From Diphasiastrum complanatum (Eukaryota; Streptophyta; Lycopodiopsida; Lycopodiales; Lycopodiaceae), in assembly GCA_029204225.1 (NCBI GenBank), contig CM055094.1, forward strand, positions 27,106,541-27,170,540: 64,000 nt of DNA, in the 5' to 3' direction. The notes beneath the pieces were generated by a model. It saw only the letters and a program-made list of their open reading frames with translations, ran no database searches and was not told the DNA's origin. How positions within the stretch are numbered: the stretch's first letter is position 1; every line of letters begins with the position of its first letter. Shown one piece after another: positions 1 to 12,059 of this stretch. A program made the translations under genes and the position numbers.

Positions 1-689
1 TCTCATAGCATTTTGCAATGTCAATAGACCACATCGAAGTGATTTTGTTTGGCACATTAAGATAGAATTCAGTGGATGAATCACACTGCCAGAATAGGTT
101 GGTATCCACATTTAGAATACTCCAGTATGAGGTTGCCTTAAGGCCTGCCCTCTTCATAAGGAGGAGTCAATATACCAAGAGCTCCAGAAATAAACGTGGC
201 CACCTTAGAAAAATAGCAGCCATGTGCATTTGTAATCCATCTGAACGTATTTTTATGTGCTTTGAAAGTACAAAGTAAGAAAGGTAATTCTTCTTTCCCT
301 ATTAAAGTATTTTATTAGAAATGTATCTCAGATCTTAACCCTAGCCATGTCTAGTGTATTGTTATTTGCAAAATCTAGACTAGACAATCTAACCAAAGCT
401 AAGTTTCTTACAAAGTAGATGCACATAAATCATGGGTTGTGTTGAGCTTTATTCACACCATTTACATACAGATTGGTAGTAATCCAATTATGCTCATCAA
501 TGGCATTTTTAAGTTTGTTATTCGTTATACTTTTCCCATGCAACCATTTGGTTTTTTTCAAAAAGTTTGTCACAACATCTTTACAAGTCAGGGCATGTTC
601 CATAACAGTCTCATGATTAATATTTTGATAAGTAGGTAAAATTCTTGCCAATTCAAACCATCCACGGTAAAGTTCTAAAGCAACCTCAT
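1..689. other. Unassigned sequence at left edge
   Basis: I recognise no gene here. A 73-codon minus-strand frame at 430-651 may be a downstream piece of the decayed coding stretch at 690-1577, separated from it by stops. I see no LTR, tRNA or simple repeat. Confidence 0.4.
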
Positions 690-1577
690 TTATATTAGAT
701 GATACAATGGGATGTGATTAAGTCCTTTGTTTAGATCATTCTTTAAAAATTTGTTTCTAACAATTTCAGTATCCATCGAGACAACATGCCAAAAAATTCC
801 GAAAATGAACTCTTTAAAACATTTATTGTCAATGCAAGTACATGCTGCAATATTGTCAACATCAAAATCACAAAAGACTTGAAAGGGTTTATACCATTCA
901 TGCTTCAAATGTGGAAAATAAGACCAACCAAACACAATAAACTCAAAAGTCTCATCAATATGACCAAAAATTTGAAGTAAGATTTCAGCATATAGTCTCT
1001 TAACATCAATCCTCTCAAGGCATCTGTTATAATAACGTAAATACAGAAAAAAACTTCCCTCTATCTTTTCTAACCACCAGTCATTGTCTACCAATATTAC
1101 TGACCTCCAAAATCCTTGTCCTCCTGCACATGGATCAATCACGGTAGAAGTTCAGCTTTCTAATAGGAAGATCCTCCTTACTCCCACTGCTTTGCCCTTC
1201 TTTGACTTTGTTCAAAAAATATTTTATCTTTCTATTATTGTCGCTGTCTGATATGACTGAGCTTGGATTGTTCAGATTGAAGGACCTGTTTTCTTGCTAG
1301 TATTCTGGAAGTATTTGTCTTGCAAGGTGGAGAAGCTGGGTTTTTTCAAAAGGCGTTCAATTTCTCGAATGTTTTCAGCATCGCCAAGGTGTGTGAGGAG
1401 CTTAGCAGTAGGGTTTATGGAAAGTTCAATGACAGCATCAATCATGTATTGTCGGATGTACAGAAAGACAAGGTGGGACTTGACAACCTCTCTAGCAGGT
1501 TTATGCAACCAAAAAAAGAAGGCATTAAGGTGATTTTGCATAGACGCACCAAGAAAGAAAATAGAAAGATTATTCAT
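690..1577 (-). pseudogene. Unrecognised decayed protein-coding remnant
   Basis: Two minus-strand frames, 1272-1577 (101 codons) and 690-1142 (150 codons), have a protein-like composition and lie in order, separated by stops. The upstream one contains the segment LTHLGDAENIREIERLLKK. The downstream one is rich in aromatic residues and cysteine (CDFDVDNIAACTCIDNKCF). No transposon motif is evident, so this could be a broken host gene or exons of one, but I cannot name the family. A plus-strand frame at 1320-1685 overlaps the first. I favour minus because the two minus frames continue each other, but this is inference. Confidence 0.25.
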
Positions 1578-2265
1578 TATGTACCAGATAGAGTGATCAA
1601 ACCATATAATAGAAGAATTGTTTTTGTATTTATCATCACATCTGTATTTAAAGAAAGTCTTTTTCAGTTTCAGATTCTAGCTTGATATAGTTTCATTCTG
1701 TTAATGCCAATGTCAAAATGACCTCTAGTTCTAGCCCAAGTCTGCTCAGAAAGACATCTCGAAGGTTCAAATCTGGTGATCTTGATGACAATATCAAAGG
1801 CAATAGGAGCATCAAAAGTAGGATTCTTATGCAAAGCAGCAAGCTTGGACTTCTACATCAGTGAGATGAGCAAGAGCAATTCAAAGCACAATAGAGACAT
1901 GTACTAGAAAGTTGACAGAAGGAGGGCTCCAAAGTCTATAAGCAGTCTTAGCAGATTTAAACTCAATGATACGACTCGGTACCAACGGTACTTGGCAGCT
2001 ATTGGCCTAACAAAATTCAAAGGCAGACAGATTGATTTCCTACATCACAGATTTTATGTGAGAAGGACTCTAACTGAGAAGCATTGTCTTCATCAAGGTC
2101 TTCGGTAAAGATCAATGGGTGAGGTGAAGTAGGAGCATTGGTAGAGACAGGGGTATCGGTAGAGGAGTCACCATTTTCTTTTTCCAAGCAAGCAAATACT
2201 TTCCGAATATGCGTATTACATAACTTTCTTCCCCATATGGAAGTCATTTTCGTTGTTTTACAAGT
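1578..2265. other. No gene seen
   Basis: AT-rich sequence with no convincing coding region on either strand. Short open frames here lack recognisable motifs. The chromovirus 3' LTR homology begins just to the right, near 2266. Confidence 0.4.
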
Positions 2266-2698
2266 AGAGGTGAGAAAGTCCTCAAATCCAAGATAGAGCC
2301 TCCAAATGTCCTCCAAGCAATAGCTTCAAGATGCTCCCCAACACCATGCTAGGATGCCTCAACCTACAAGTAAGGATCTGCAAGCCTCCAAGGATCTCTC
2401 CTCCACCTATGTCCCTACTCTTTAAACACAAAGATAGATAACAAGCTGGCCTCAAGTATTCACCACCCAACCATAGCTAGATCCAATCTCCAAGCAAGAC
2501 CTATCTAGCACCCCCTTCCTAACCATAATCAAATCACAAGCATACCACAACACTCCATAGCATACTCAAGATCCAAACTCTACTTATGTCCCATACCATA
2601 AACAAGATCCAAACGTTAAGCATACTACCACAAGAAAGCACTCTACACACTAGTAGCAACACTAGAGCATAAGCAAAGCAAACAAGAGAGATCTCTCC
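2266..2698 (-). repeat. Distal part of chromovirus 3' LTR
   Basis: This stretch is the reverse complement of about 51600-51852, including a shared end at CTACTTGTAAAA. It carries roughly 170 bp (around 2430-2600) absent from the plus-strand copy. It stops at 2698, exactly where the nested element begins. The five bases 2694-2698 (TCTCC) recur at 5978-5982. Confidence 0.8.
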
Positions 2699-3187
2699 TG
2701 TTACGTCCATGTCCTGTATAAGGGAATCATAATAATTCTTGACGTGGATAGCCGGTCACTCCAGGTGTATATGGTTATTGGTTATGCCTCGTCATTCCGG
2801 GCTTGGCTTGTAAAGCAATTAATAATCATATGAGGGCCCCGACCTATAATTGGACATAGGAGCACATGCATAGTGAATGACTGCTTTAATGCAAGAATAG
2901 GAGGTCAATAGCTCAATATAGGTTGCATGGGGATCCTAGGGGGGATATTCTCTCTCTCATGAGGAGAATATGTCCATTGGAAACTCGCCCATCCTCCTAT
3001 TGGAAATTCAGTTTCTTGAGCCTATTTCTGCTCCTCTCTCTTAGGTTCTTCACTATGGCTTGGGCGCTAGGTCCAGGAGGAAACTCCAGGAGGGATCTAG
3101 GTTTGGATGGGTGGTTTTGCTCCACAGGTGTCCTTTTGATTGTTTTGCAATAGGATCTAGTCAGATCTTCATTTGGTGATCCTTACA
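2699..3187 (+). repeat. 5' LTR of nested non-coding element
   Basis: It starts TG and ends CA, abuts the duplicated TCTCC on its left and a primer-binding site on its right. No second full copy exists in the window, so the LTR assignment rests on its ends and the adjacent primer site. Confidence 0.65.
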
Positions 3188-3188
3188 G

Positions 3189-3200
3189 TGGTATCAGAGC
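3189..3200 (+). promoter_or_regulatory. Primer-binding site, initiator tRNA-Met type
   Basis: TGGTATCAGAGC, the standard complement of the plant initiator tRNA-Met 3' end, lies one base after the proposed 5' LTR. Confidence 0.8.
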
Positions 3201-5977
3201 TATGGATTTGCATCAATCAGAAGGTGGAGCTACTTGTATTTTCTCAATTTTTGTGGATTTCTCCTTGCATGTTACTTCCAGGTGGTGGAATTGATCTCCA
3301 AGTAGGTCGCTTCTCTGAATTTGGTGTACTTTCAGCTTAAAGATCATAATTATGGGGTTTCTCCATAGTTTTTGGTGGAAATCAAAGGTTTTTTGATGGT
3401 TTTAGTGGATTTTTCACCTAGAATTGAAGTTTTTTGCTTGAAATTGATCATAAGTACTGGGGTAGTACGTTTTCCAGATTGTACTTGCTATTTTACAATC
3501 ATTATTGATTGGATCTAATGATTGTCTGATGTTGGAATAGTCAAAAAGTTGACTAGATAGTGATTTTGGACCAAAAATTGGGGTTTTTGGCTCATAAATG
3601 GGCTATAGAAACCATGTTTGACGAGAATCAGAACTCTTAGTGCTTGCATGCAATGGATTTATAGAGATTTTGATCTGATTGCACGAATTTGTGGATTTTT
3701 CCCACAAATTTTGGTCAAAATTGGTCAAAAACCAAGGTTTTTTAATGTTTTTTGGACTAATTTTGAAGTAGATCTCAAAATTCTCAGCCAAGACTTAGTG
3801 TGAACTTTTTCATAGATGTAATGAAGCTGTCCCTGAGCTTTCATGAAGTTTGGATTTTATTAGACACCATTAGGGGGCTCAAAATACCAAAAATTAGTGT
3901 ATTTTTGAGGATTTTTGAGCATGAATACCTCTCAATTGGGGGTCTGAACCTGTTGGTTCTTGTTACAAGCTTAAAGATATGATGGATTGCGTCTGTTTTG
4001 AGCCATCATGCATCCAATTTGGATAGGTGAGCATTAGACACCATCATGTTGAAGTTTTGCTGTTCTGATGCATGCATACTTGTAATTTAGTGTAGTGCTT
4101 GTCTGTTGATGAAAATGTATGGATAGACCTGTATGCATGCATGGATGCATGTTGCATGCGTAATCAGTAGATTGATTAGAAGATTTTTGTGCATGAAGCT
4201 ATTTTTGACAATTCTAGATCAAAAAGCATATTTTTCTAGTGGCTAGGCTAATTACGAGATTTTTTTTCATTTTTAAAAAAAAATCAGTGCATGTCAAATT
4301 TGATATGTGACAGTGCCTGTGAATTTGATAAATCGATCATTTTAATCTATTATCACAGTTGGTCCATTTCGAACTGATTTTGTGAATCCCAATGCTAATT
4401 TTCTGGTTTCTTGGCAATTTACGTAAAAATTGATTTTTATTGAAGTCACTGCATGTCATATAAGATGCATGCTGGATGTTTCATAATCCTTCCAATATGA
4501 GATGGTAATTGTGAAACTGTCAAGTCGATGTTTGGTTGATTTTCACAATTTAGGTCCATATTGAACGGAATTTAAAAATCCCAGTTTACGTAAAATTTGA
4601 AGAAACCATGGATGTTTTCGATTTGTTCCAATTCTTTGGTTATTGACTTATAAAATGAATGATCTTACTGAGTTGAAATCAATCAATTGTTAAGATCACT
4701 ATACCCTTCACTTTTAGTTGAACATTTTGTGAATCTGTCAATTGAGGAGCATTGCTTGTTCTGGGGATCAATAAGGACCAAGAATAATGTAAATTCAGTA
4801 GAACAGTTCTATGCTGATCTATAAGGGGATTTGTTAGGGATTAAGTGTGGCACTTAATGAACAAATCAAAAATGTCAGGGTGATAGTGCTAAAGTTAGCG
4901 ATACCATATTGAATTTTTCTTAGTACAAATTTGGGGTTTTGTTAACTTGGAAAAGAGTGGAAGTCTAATATGTAGATGATTGCTGTACCTCTACTCTTTA
5001 GAAATTTCTTAATACATGACAATTGGATTGAGATTCATATAATTCCTTCCAGTGTAGAACTTTGTCTTGAAGGACTGTTATAATTATATGAGATTGTACA
5101 TCCATATAAGATTTCTGAATATGGCTAGGAACTTAGGTTTTCTGAACCCTAACGTTAGTCTCTATTTGATAGTTGATTATTGAGAGTTAATATTTCTATC
5201 ATTTGGGATAAGATATTCTACGATTCTGAGGAAAAAGTTCTGTTTGTAATAGTATTGGATACTCATTACTGGCTTTTTTGAATCTTTGATATCTTATACG
5301 TTGTCTCCTGAGAACTTTTAAATCGAAATTATTTCTTTTTTTAAAAGGGGAGAAGAAAAGATAGGAATAAGTCTTTCGAGGAATCAGCTAGTTGCATTGA
5401 TTTTGAAAAAAAAATTCCTGTATGTGTGCAAAGGTAGAACTATCCAGGTTGAAATAGACAAACTCTCTAAGTGATTATTTTGAGTAGAGGAGTTTTGGGG
5501 TTATTGAGTTGTGAGATATTCATTAAAATGGAAAGTATTGATAAAGATTAAATTAAGATTCACTGATTGTAACCAAGTACCATTTTGATATGGATTGGAT
5601 CAGTAGAATAAAGTTTCAATCTTAACACTATGTCCAAAGATGTCTGTATGAGTTAGCCTAATCTTGGTTTGTACGCTAAGACCTGTTGTAGGCTGATTGG
5701 TAGAATAAATTTTGTTAATAAGAGTTAGATGGTTGGAAAACTTGTGATGTGGAGTTATTCACTTCAAAGATTTCCCAGATATGTTATTTACTCATGAGAA
5801 ATAGAGATCTTTGGTAGTTTGAGTTGCAAGATTCTCAGTGAATTATGTGAGTAACATATGCAAATTGTGGATATCTATCAGTTTATAGTCTATGTTTATG
5901 TATAGGAACATAGTTGGATAAGTTGCTTATGTACATCTTAATCTTGTGGATCTACTATGTGTTTGGTGATCCTTACA

Positions 5978-6605
5978 TCTCCCCTCCCAATGGGCGCTCT
6001 ACTACCCTCATATAGATGGCCCATGGTCCCCTCCAATGCACTATGGAGTTCCATTCCCATCCAATGAGAGAGAGAGAGAAGCCTAGGGGAGTTAAAGAAC
6101 CTCCATAGGCTTATGAAAGGTCAAGAGACTCCTTCCATAACCTATGACTCTTTGAATGCCTCTCTTGTGGGGGTTGGGAACTCAATGGACACTTTAGAAG
6201 GGCACACTCCTACTAGGTCACATTGCCCAAGTTGTGCATGTATACTTTAGTCCTAGACCATTAAAGTGATATGGTTCAAAGTTGAGGCCCAAGGTTTAGA
6301 AAAATAGTCATTCAATGACTTTCTAACACCTCTCTAGGTTCCATACCTCCATCCAAGGCATAGACACCTATATGCCCTTAACCAAGGACACTAGTACCTT
6401 AATCTAAGACACCTACCCTTAATCCTAAGAGTACCCCTTATCCAAGGATCACGTGACTCCATACCTCCGACCAAGGTATAGTCACTTGTCTATCCGTATC
6501 CAAAGGCACATACCCTTAATCCTAAGGGTAACTTGCCATTTAGCCCCCAACACTTAATGGACCAATAGGGGTTTGAAGTACTGCCAATTACATAGGTATG
6601 TAATA
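5978..6605 (-). repeat. Proximal part of chromovirus 3' LTR
   Basis: Reverse-complement match to 50969-51600. The LTR start reads TATTACATACC here against TGTTACATACC in the other copy, so the terminal TG has decayed to TA. A purine tract lies immediately before it on the minus strand. Confidence 0.8.
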
Positions 6606-6682
6606 TTCCTTCTCCCTAAACTTAAATTTTTCCTTGTAGGAAAAAAATTTGAAAAATTCTTCTTGAGATCAGCCTCCTTTTC

Positions 6683-7959
6683 TCAGATATCCTCCTCTTC
6701 TGATTTGCCCTTCCACCTGACTAAAAATTCCCGAAGCACTCTACTCCGTAGAGTCCTCTGTCGACTATTTACAATCACCTCAGGTTCAGGTGGTCCACTC
6801 ATGGACTCATCACGAAGAAGTTTCACTAGATCTTCCACAGGGACCAAGGTCTCCCCAACCCCCAACGAGGGTTTCAACTTACTAATGTAGAAAACATGAT
6901 GAATTCCAACGTTAGCTGGAACGTCTAGTTTGTATGCGACCTTGTTTATCCCTTGGATAACCTTAAAATGACCGCAATACCTAGGCACCAACTTTGCACA
7001 CTTAATAGTTTTCAAGCCCCTAGAGTGACTAGAAACTCTCAAAAACACCCAATCGTTGACCATGAATACCTTGTGCTTCCGAGATATATCAGCATAGTGC
7101 CTTGCCTTGTCTTGGGCACTTCTTATGCTATCTTTAGCTAGTTGTAACATTTCCTGCATATTCGCAAGGAAATCAGCTGTTGCTTGCACCCGTAGATTTT
7201 TCATGCCAACACTAATTGGTGATCAAGGTTGAAAACCATACATAAGCATGAAAGGGCTGAATCCGGTTGTTGAATGTTTTGCACAATTATATGCAAATTT
7301 CACCAGTGGAAGGTACTGTTCCCAATCAGACTGTCGATGGCCCACATATGCTCGAAGCATATTCTCCATCGTCTGATTGGGCCTTTCCGTTTGACCGTCT
7401 GATTTTGGATGATATGTAGAAATCAACCTTAAACTTGTTTCCAACTTTTCAAATACTGCTTGCCTAAAATTCCCAGTGAATTTTGGGACACCGTCACTGA
7501 CAATATCGCAAGGCAGCCCGTATAGTTAAAAAAGCTTCTCAACAAACAGTTGAGCTAGTTCTAAATCTTTAACAATAGTTTTCGTTGAGATAAATTGAGC
7601 AAACTTCGTAAGTCTGTCAACAATGACCCAAACCGAATCGTGGCCCTTCCCTGTACGTGGAAGCCCAACCACAAAATCCATAGATATACTTTCTCACTTT
7701 TCGATATATTTAAAGAATGTAATAGGCCATTAGCTTTTAGCCTCTCTGCTTTATTTAACTGGCACTTAGTACATTTAAGTACATAGGCCTCTACCTGACT
7801 TTTCATCTTAGGCCACCAAAATTGCCTTCGAACTAAGTCAAGTGTTCTTTGTATACCCGGATGTCGTGCGCATGGACTATCATGACACTCATGCAAGTTT
7901 TGGGCCCTTACAATGTCATTCTCTGATACACACACCTTTCCTTTACGAAACAAAATCAT
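6683..7959 (-). pseudogene. Gypsy integrase with chromodomain-like tail
   Basis: Three minus frames make up the integrase. 7561-7959 carries the HHCC zinc-binding region (HPGIQRTLDLVRRQFWWPKM then CTKCQLNK). 7223-7444 holds the last catalytic acidic region, with SDGQTERPNQTMENML and WEQYLPLVKFAYN. 6683-7204 is the C-terminal domain, including YISKLKPS and a tail with LREFLVRWKGKSEEED. That tail resembles the start of a chromodomain, the mark of chromoviruses. The enzyme would join element cDNA to host DNA in the nucleus. The catalytic core between about 7450 and 7560 is broken by frameshifts, so it is a pseudogene. Confidence 0.85.
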
Positions 7960-7992
7960 ATTTCGAATTAGAAAATTTGTTTCAGTCTTTCC

Positions 7993-8647
7993 CTAATTCG
8001 AGGAATCTTGCAAACCTGAATCGACCCCTGAAAGTACTTGTTGCCAATACTTTCCAAAAAAGAGATCGGACTCATATAGTCCTTGAAGAGACTGAAATAA
8101 CCAAGGTTCTATAACAGTAAAGCACAACTGATTAATAACCGGTAACCGACTCACAACATCTGCTAGAGTATTTTGACTTCCTTTACAATAACGTATAGAA
8201 AAGTCAAAGATTTGCATCAGCTCAGCCCATCTAGCTTGCCTCTCCTTTAAATCTGTAGCATCACAGAAATATTGAAGAGTCTGATGTTAAAACTTCAAAT
8301 CTGGCTCCATACAAATAATGTCGTCAAATTTTCAAGGAACGAACAATTGCAAACAGTTTCTTCTCATAGATACAATACCTAGACTGAGAAGGATTGAATT
8401 TCGTGCTTCCATAAGCCACTAGATATCCATCCTGCATCAAAACAGCTCCAATAGCATAATCATTGGCATCGGTCCTAACCACAAAAGCCTTATTAGGATC
8501 GCTAATGATTAGTATTGATGCCAAAGTGACACTTTTCTTAAGCAACTCAAAATTATTCATATCCTCCATCCACACCACTAGTGGACTCTTAGCTCTCCGG
8601 CTTAGCTTCTTAAGGCCTTTCAAGGCCTGGGTAAGGGGAAATGCCAA
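7993..8647 (-). pseudogene. Gypsy RNase H domain
   Basis: Frame 8324-8647 has FVVRTDANDYAIGAVLMQDG, the usual first catalytic aspartate region of gypsy RNase H. It continues with KFNPSQSRYCIYEKKLFAIV, which holds the conserved glutamate helix. After a break, 7993-8217 gives the end of the domain (FSIRYCKGSQNTLADVVSRL), where ADVVSRL matches the familiar ADALSR motif. The domain would degrade the RNA strand during reverse transcription. It lies between reverse transcriptase and integrase as expected. Confidence 0.85.
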
Positions 8648-8710
8648 TCAAGCAAATTGGGGAATATGCCGACAAAAAAATCCTACAAACCCCAAGAAAG
8701 ACTTGATTTC

Positions 8711-9747
8711 TCAAACTATGGTGAGAATAGGCCAATCAATAACCCTCTGGATACGATCAGCCTCAATCTCCACCCCCCGTTCGGAAATCTTATGCCCCAA
8801 GTAGGACAATTCCTTAGCAAAAAAGTCACACTTAGACTCCTTGGCAAAGAGCTTTTCCCTTCTTAGAATGTCCAAGACAATCCTAAGATGCTCTTTATGT
8901 TCCGCCAAAGTCTTACTGAGCACTAGGATATCATCTAAGAATACCACTATGAATCTTCCCAAATACGGCTTGAACAAATCGTTCATCATCTGTTGGACAG
9001 TTGCTGGTGCATTGGTCAAATCAAAAGGCAACACCAAAATTTTGTAGTGACCAAAGCAAGTTCGAAACCCGCTTTTTGGTATGTCTTCTGTCTTAATGCG
9101 TATATGATGGTAGCCCGATCTTAGAGTTATCTTAGTAAAGTACCCAGCACCACCAAGGTAGTCTATTAGATCATCCATCGACAATGGATATCTATTCTTA
9201 AAGGTTACCTTGTTCAATTGTCAACACAAAACCTTATAGTCCCATCCTTCTTGACAACTAGAACCACTGGTGATGCCCAAGGAGACTTACTAGGTTGTAC
9301 CCACCCCTTTTTCAGGAGATCATGTAAATGCCTACTTACCTCATCCTCTTCCGATGCACTCATCCTATAAGGACGCTGTGCGATTGGAATTGCTCCAGGT
9401 ATTAGGTCAATTTTATGATCAACTGTCCTTTCTGGTGGTAAACCTACAGGAAGATCTAAAAAAACATCATTGAATTCCTGCCTAAATTCATTATAGACTT
9501 TAAATTCTGTAGTGTTCTCACTGGGTATATTCATGGCATTTATGTTAAATTCTTCATCATTGCAACAAATGATATCCTTATGAAAACATAAATAAACTTT
9601 AAAATCAGAATTCTTCATAGTAGAATTAAGTTCCTGTTTAGAATAAAGGTTAACATTTTTAGTGTCAACACTTAAACTAGCCATGATCTTAATTAAAAAA
9701 TTCTCATGCATAAAAGATAAAGATTTTTCAACAAAATCAATTCTCAA
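8711..9747 (-). pseudogene. Gypsy reverse transcriptase
   Basis: Frame 9214-9747 ends with the finger region ([42 protein letters not shown]). Frame 8711-9217 continues with MDDLIDYLGGAGYFTKITLRSGYHHIRI and the active-site strand VVFLDDILVLSK, where the usual YIDD or YVDD reads FLDD. The thumb follows (YLGHKISERGVEIEADRIQR). The two frames meet at 9214-9217 through a frame change. The catalytic aspartates survive, but the polyprotein is interrupted, so this is a decayed copy. Confidence 0.85.
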
Positions 9748-9908
9748 TGACTTGTTCTTATCAAAATGTCAGTGTTGCCCGAGAACAATATCTACATTAG
9801 CTAATGCAACAACATGGAATTCTAGTTTTTCAGAATAATCCTGAATGTGCAATTCTACATCAGGAACAACAAAATCCATCAAATCGGAATCACTTCCCGA
9901 TGCCATTG

Positions 9909-10094
9909 TCACACTGTATTTTTTTCACTTTTTATGGCAGAAAGGTTTAGCATCTGCACCAAATTTACATTAATAAAGTTATAAGTGAATCTCGTGTCAA
10001 AAAGAACATTAACAACTTGATCATTAACTTTACCTCTAATGCAAATAAGGTCATTAGGTCCAAAAACTAAAGAACTAAGGAAACAAACATCCAT
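9909..10094 (-). pseudogene. Gypsy retropepsin remnant
   Basis: The segment VLFDTRFTYNFINVNLVQML aligns in position with the gypsy protease active-site region, usually LxDTGATHNFI. The glycine and alanine after Asp-Thr are replaced by Arg and Phe, so activity is unlikely. It lies between the gag zinc knuckle and reverse transcriptase, as expected. Confidence 0.7.
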
Positions 10095-10130
10095 CTCATT
10101 ACTTCAAGATAGAACATTAGAGGTTGAAGC

Positions 10131-11015
10131 TTATTTTTTGACACAATCACGTGCAAGGTGACCCTCGCCATTGCACTTGAAGCACAGGTTCTTCTTACGA
10201 GCTTCAGTTTTATCAATGCCACCATGATGGTTTTTAAAAATTTTCTTGGTTTTCTTAGAATTGTTGAAATTGGGATGTGTTTCGCTAACAGCTTCCCTAT
10301 CCTCTGAAATTGAAATTGTTTTTTGCTCATTAGGCTGTTGACCCCTAGGTGGCTTAGGTGTGTCATAAAAGTATTTTGCAGCCCTAATAGCATCTTGTAG
10401 GATTTTTGGATGGTTCCTACGAACATCCACTTGATAATCTTTTGGTAACCCATCAATGAACATTAACATTTGTACCTTAGGCGGAATATTACTATAAAGT
10501 GGATTCAAGTACTCATGAAATCTTGAATAAATTGTTCCAAACCTTTATTCATGATTAGATGACTCAACTTTTGGAAGTGTTCATAGAAATCTAAAAGTGG
10601 TAGAAAATAATCCCTAAAAAGCTTGCAAAAATCGTCCCATGTACAAGGTTGATTGCCCTTTGCAACTAAGTCATCCCACCAAACTAAGGCTCTTCCTTCA
10701 AGGAACATGGTGACAGTGGATAACTTTTTAGATTCAGGGAATTGGTTCATGGCAAAGTATTTGTTCCAAACATTTAGCCAAGAACTTATCACTTGTAAGT
10801 TCCTATCTTTCTTCTTCCCCTTAAATACTTTTACGGGAGGTTTCTACATGCTTCTTTTGACTGGCTAACCTAGATTCTAAGTCTTGGTTTCTTTGATTAG
10901 TTTCAAGAAGCTGCTTATTAGTGGCTTGAATTTGTTGGTATAAAAGTTGAAGAGCTTGTGCCACATTGGATGGGTTTGATAGATCAAATGTTGGGTTTTC
11001 ATTGGTTTGATCCAT
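10131..11015 (-). pseudogene. Gypsy gag polyprotein, frameshifted
   Basis: The start at 11015 (MDQTNENPTFDLSNPSNVAQ) begins a Gln/Asn-rich N-terminus. Frame 10505-10792 carries the retrotransposon gag core (FLEGRALVWWDDLV, DDFCKLFRDYFLP). Frame 10131-10508 ends in the zinc knuckle CFKCNGEGHLARDC (CX2CX4HX4C), which binds element RNA in the virus-like particle. Frames change near 10800 and 10505, so no single gag can be made. Confidence 0.85.
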
Positions 11016-12059
11016 TGAGGTTGCTTGTGTGTTTTCCTATTATGAAAAATAACAAGTGCTCAAATTAGAATCATAAAAATGCTTCAATTCTTACATCCAA
11101 TGCAAATAAAAAGCATTTATTTCTATTTATTCAATCTTATCGTTTGTAAGCTCAATCCAAGCCTACTATTTGCAAGCTCAATCCAAACTGAAAAGAAAAA
11201 ACAACAACAAGCTACATTTGCCTTAATTAAAAGCAAAAAATGAAAACCAAATCTTTATGTAAACTTCAATTAACTATACCAAGCTAATGTTTACATAAAG
11301 TTCCAATTCCAATTCCAATTCTATTTGTCATTTCTAAAGCAACCAAAGTTTTCACATTTCTCACTATTCTAGATCTCCAAATCCATGAAATTAGTGTCTA
11401 GAAATAGATAACTAATGAAGCTTTATAAAAACTTAAATTTTCAGATCTATGTGCAATGTTAAATTTAATGGTCAAGGCTATTATGGATCCATATTAAGGG
11501 GGGGGGTGATGGACTTATTTATTTCTTTAGTCCAATTCAATGTCTAGATCCATTCATTTATCATTAGGCCCTATAGTCTTGTATATGAAATTGAAGTTCG
11601 AATGAAGGGCAACTTTTTGGAGGCACCGATCGACATTCCCTTTTCATAAATACAAAGGATCTGTCAATGATCAACATTCCTTGCATATTTACTTATTATT
11701 TTACACAGGTCAAAAATGTCAATTGGCATTCTCTACATTTTATTGAATGCAATTTTTCATAGGTTGAAAATGCCGATCAGTATTTCCCAATAGCCAAAAA
11801 CAAAGGACCGTGCTAAAGTAAAATACCAATCAACGTTTTACTTCAATGTAGAAATGTCGAAAAGCTTTTGACCAGTCAACCAAAGTATCACAAAATGGTG
11901 ATTGACATTTTTCTCACCTCTTAGAATAAGGCAGATGCTAAAAATCAACTTCAAGGTGCTACCACTTGTATTAATGCAACGATCAAGATCTTTATAAGAT
12001 AGATTTATTCATTATGTTGTATTTGAAAATAACTAAGTCTCATAAGTCATAAAGATAAA
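11016..12059 (-). other. Non-coding retroelement leader-like stretch
   Basis: No coding region seen. The part at about 11820-12005 recurs in inverse orientation at 60605-60790. At both places the match lies beyond the same leader that follows the LTR ending at 12794 or 55246, so it is probably interior sequence of that element. A G10 run at about 11498-11507 precedes TGATGGACTT, which could look like a polypurine tract and LTR start. I found no partner LTR. Confidence 0.45.

Larger units (their letters stand above)
2699..5977 (+). mobile_element. Nested non-coding LTR-type insertion, 3.28 kb
   Basis: It begins TGTTACG and ends CCTTACA, and is flanked by a perfect 5-bp duplication TCTCC (2694-2698 and 5978-5982). 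The first 489 bp look like a 5' LTR. They end TTGGTGATCCTTACA and are followed at once by an initiator-tRNA primer-binding site. The right end repeats TTGGTGATCCTTACA (5963-5977) but the rest of a 3' LTR is not visible. No frame in the ~2.8-kb interior resembles gag or pol. A purine-rich run sits near 5343-5368. It is best read as a non-autonomous (LARD-like) LTR element whose 3' LTR lost all but its last ~15-35 bp. Confidence 0.7.
2266..11015 (-). mobile_element. Degenerate Ty3/gypsy chromovirus with split 3' LTR
   Basis: Reading on the minus strand, gag (11015 to about 10131), protease, reverse transcriptase, RNase H, integrase and a chromodomain-like tail follow in canonical gypsy order, ending near 6683. 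The 3' LTR then starts near 6605. It is homologous to the 3' LTR at 50969-51852, which lies on the opposite strand. It is interrupted by a separate insertion (2699-5977), so its last ~430 bp lie at 2266-2698. Several frameshifts and stops break the polyprotein, so it cannot be autonomous now. No matching 5' LTR is seen above 11015, so the left part of the element was lost or replaced. Confidence 0.85.

Noticed and set aside
11498-12050. Possible separate LTR starting TGATGGACTT after a G10 run
   Set aside because: No partner LTR. The inverse copy at 60605-60790 shows this sequence as interior of element D on the other strand.
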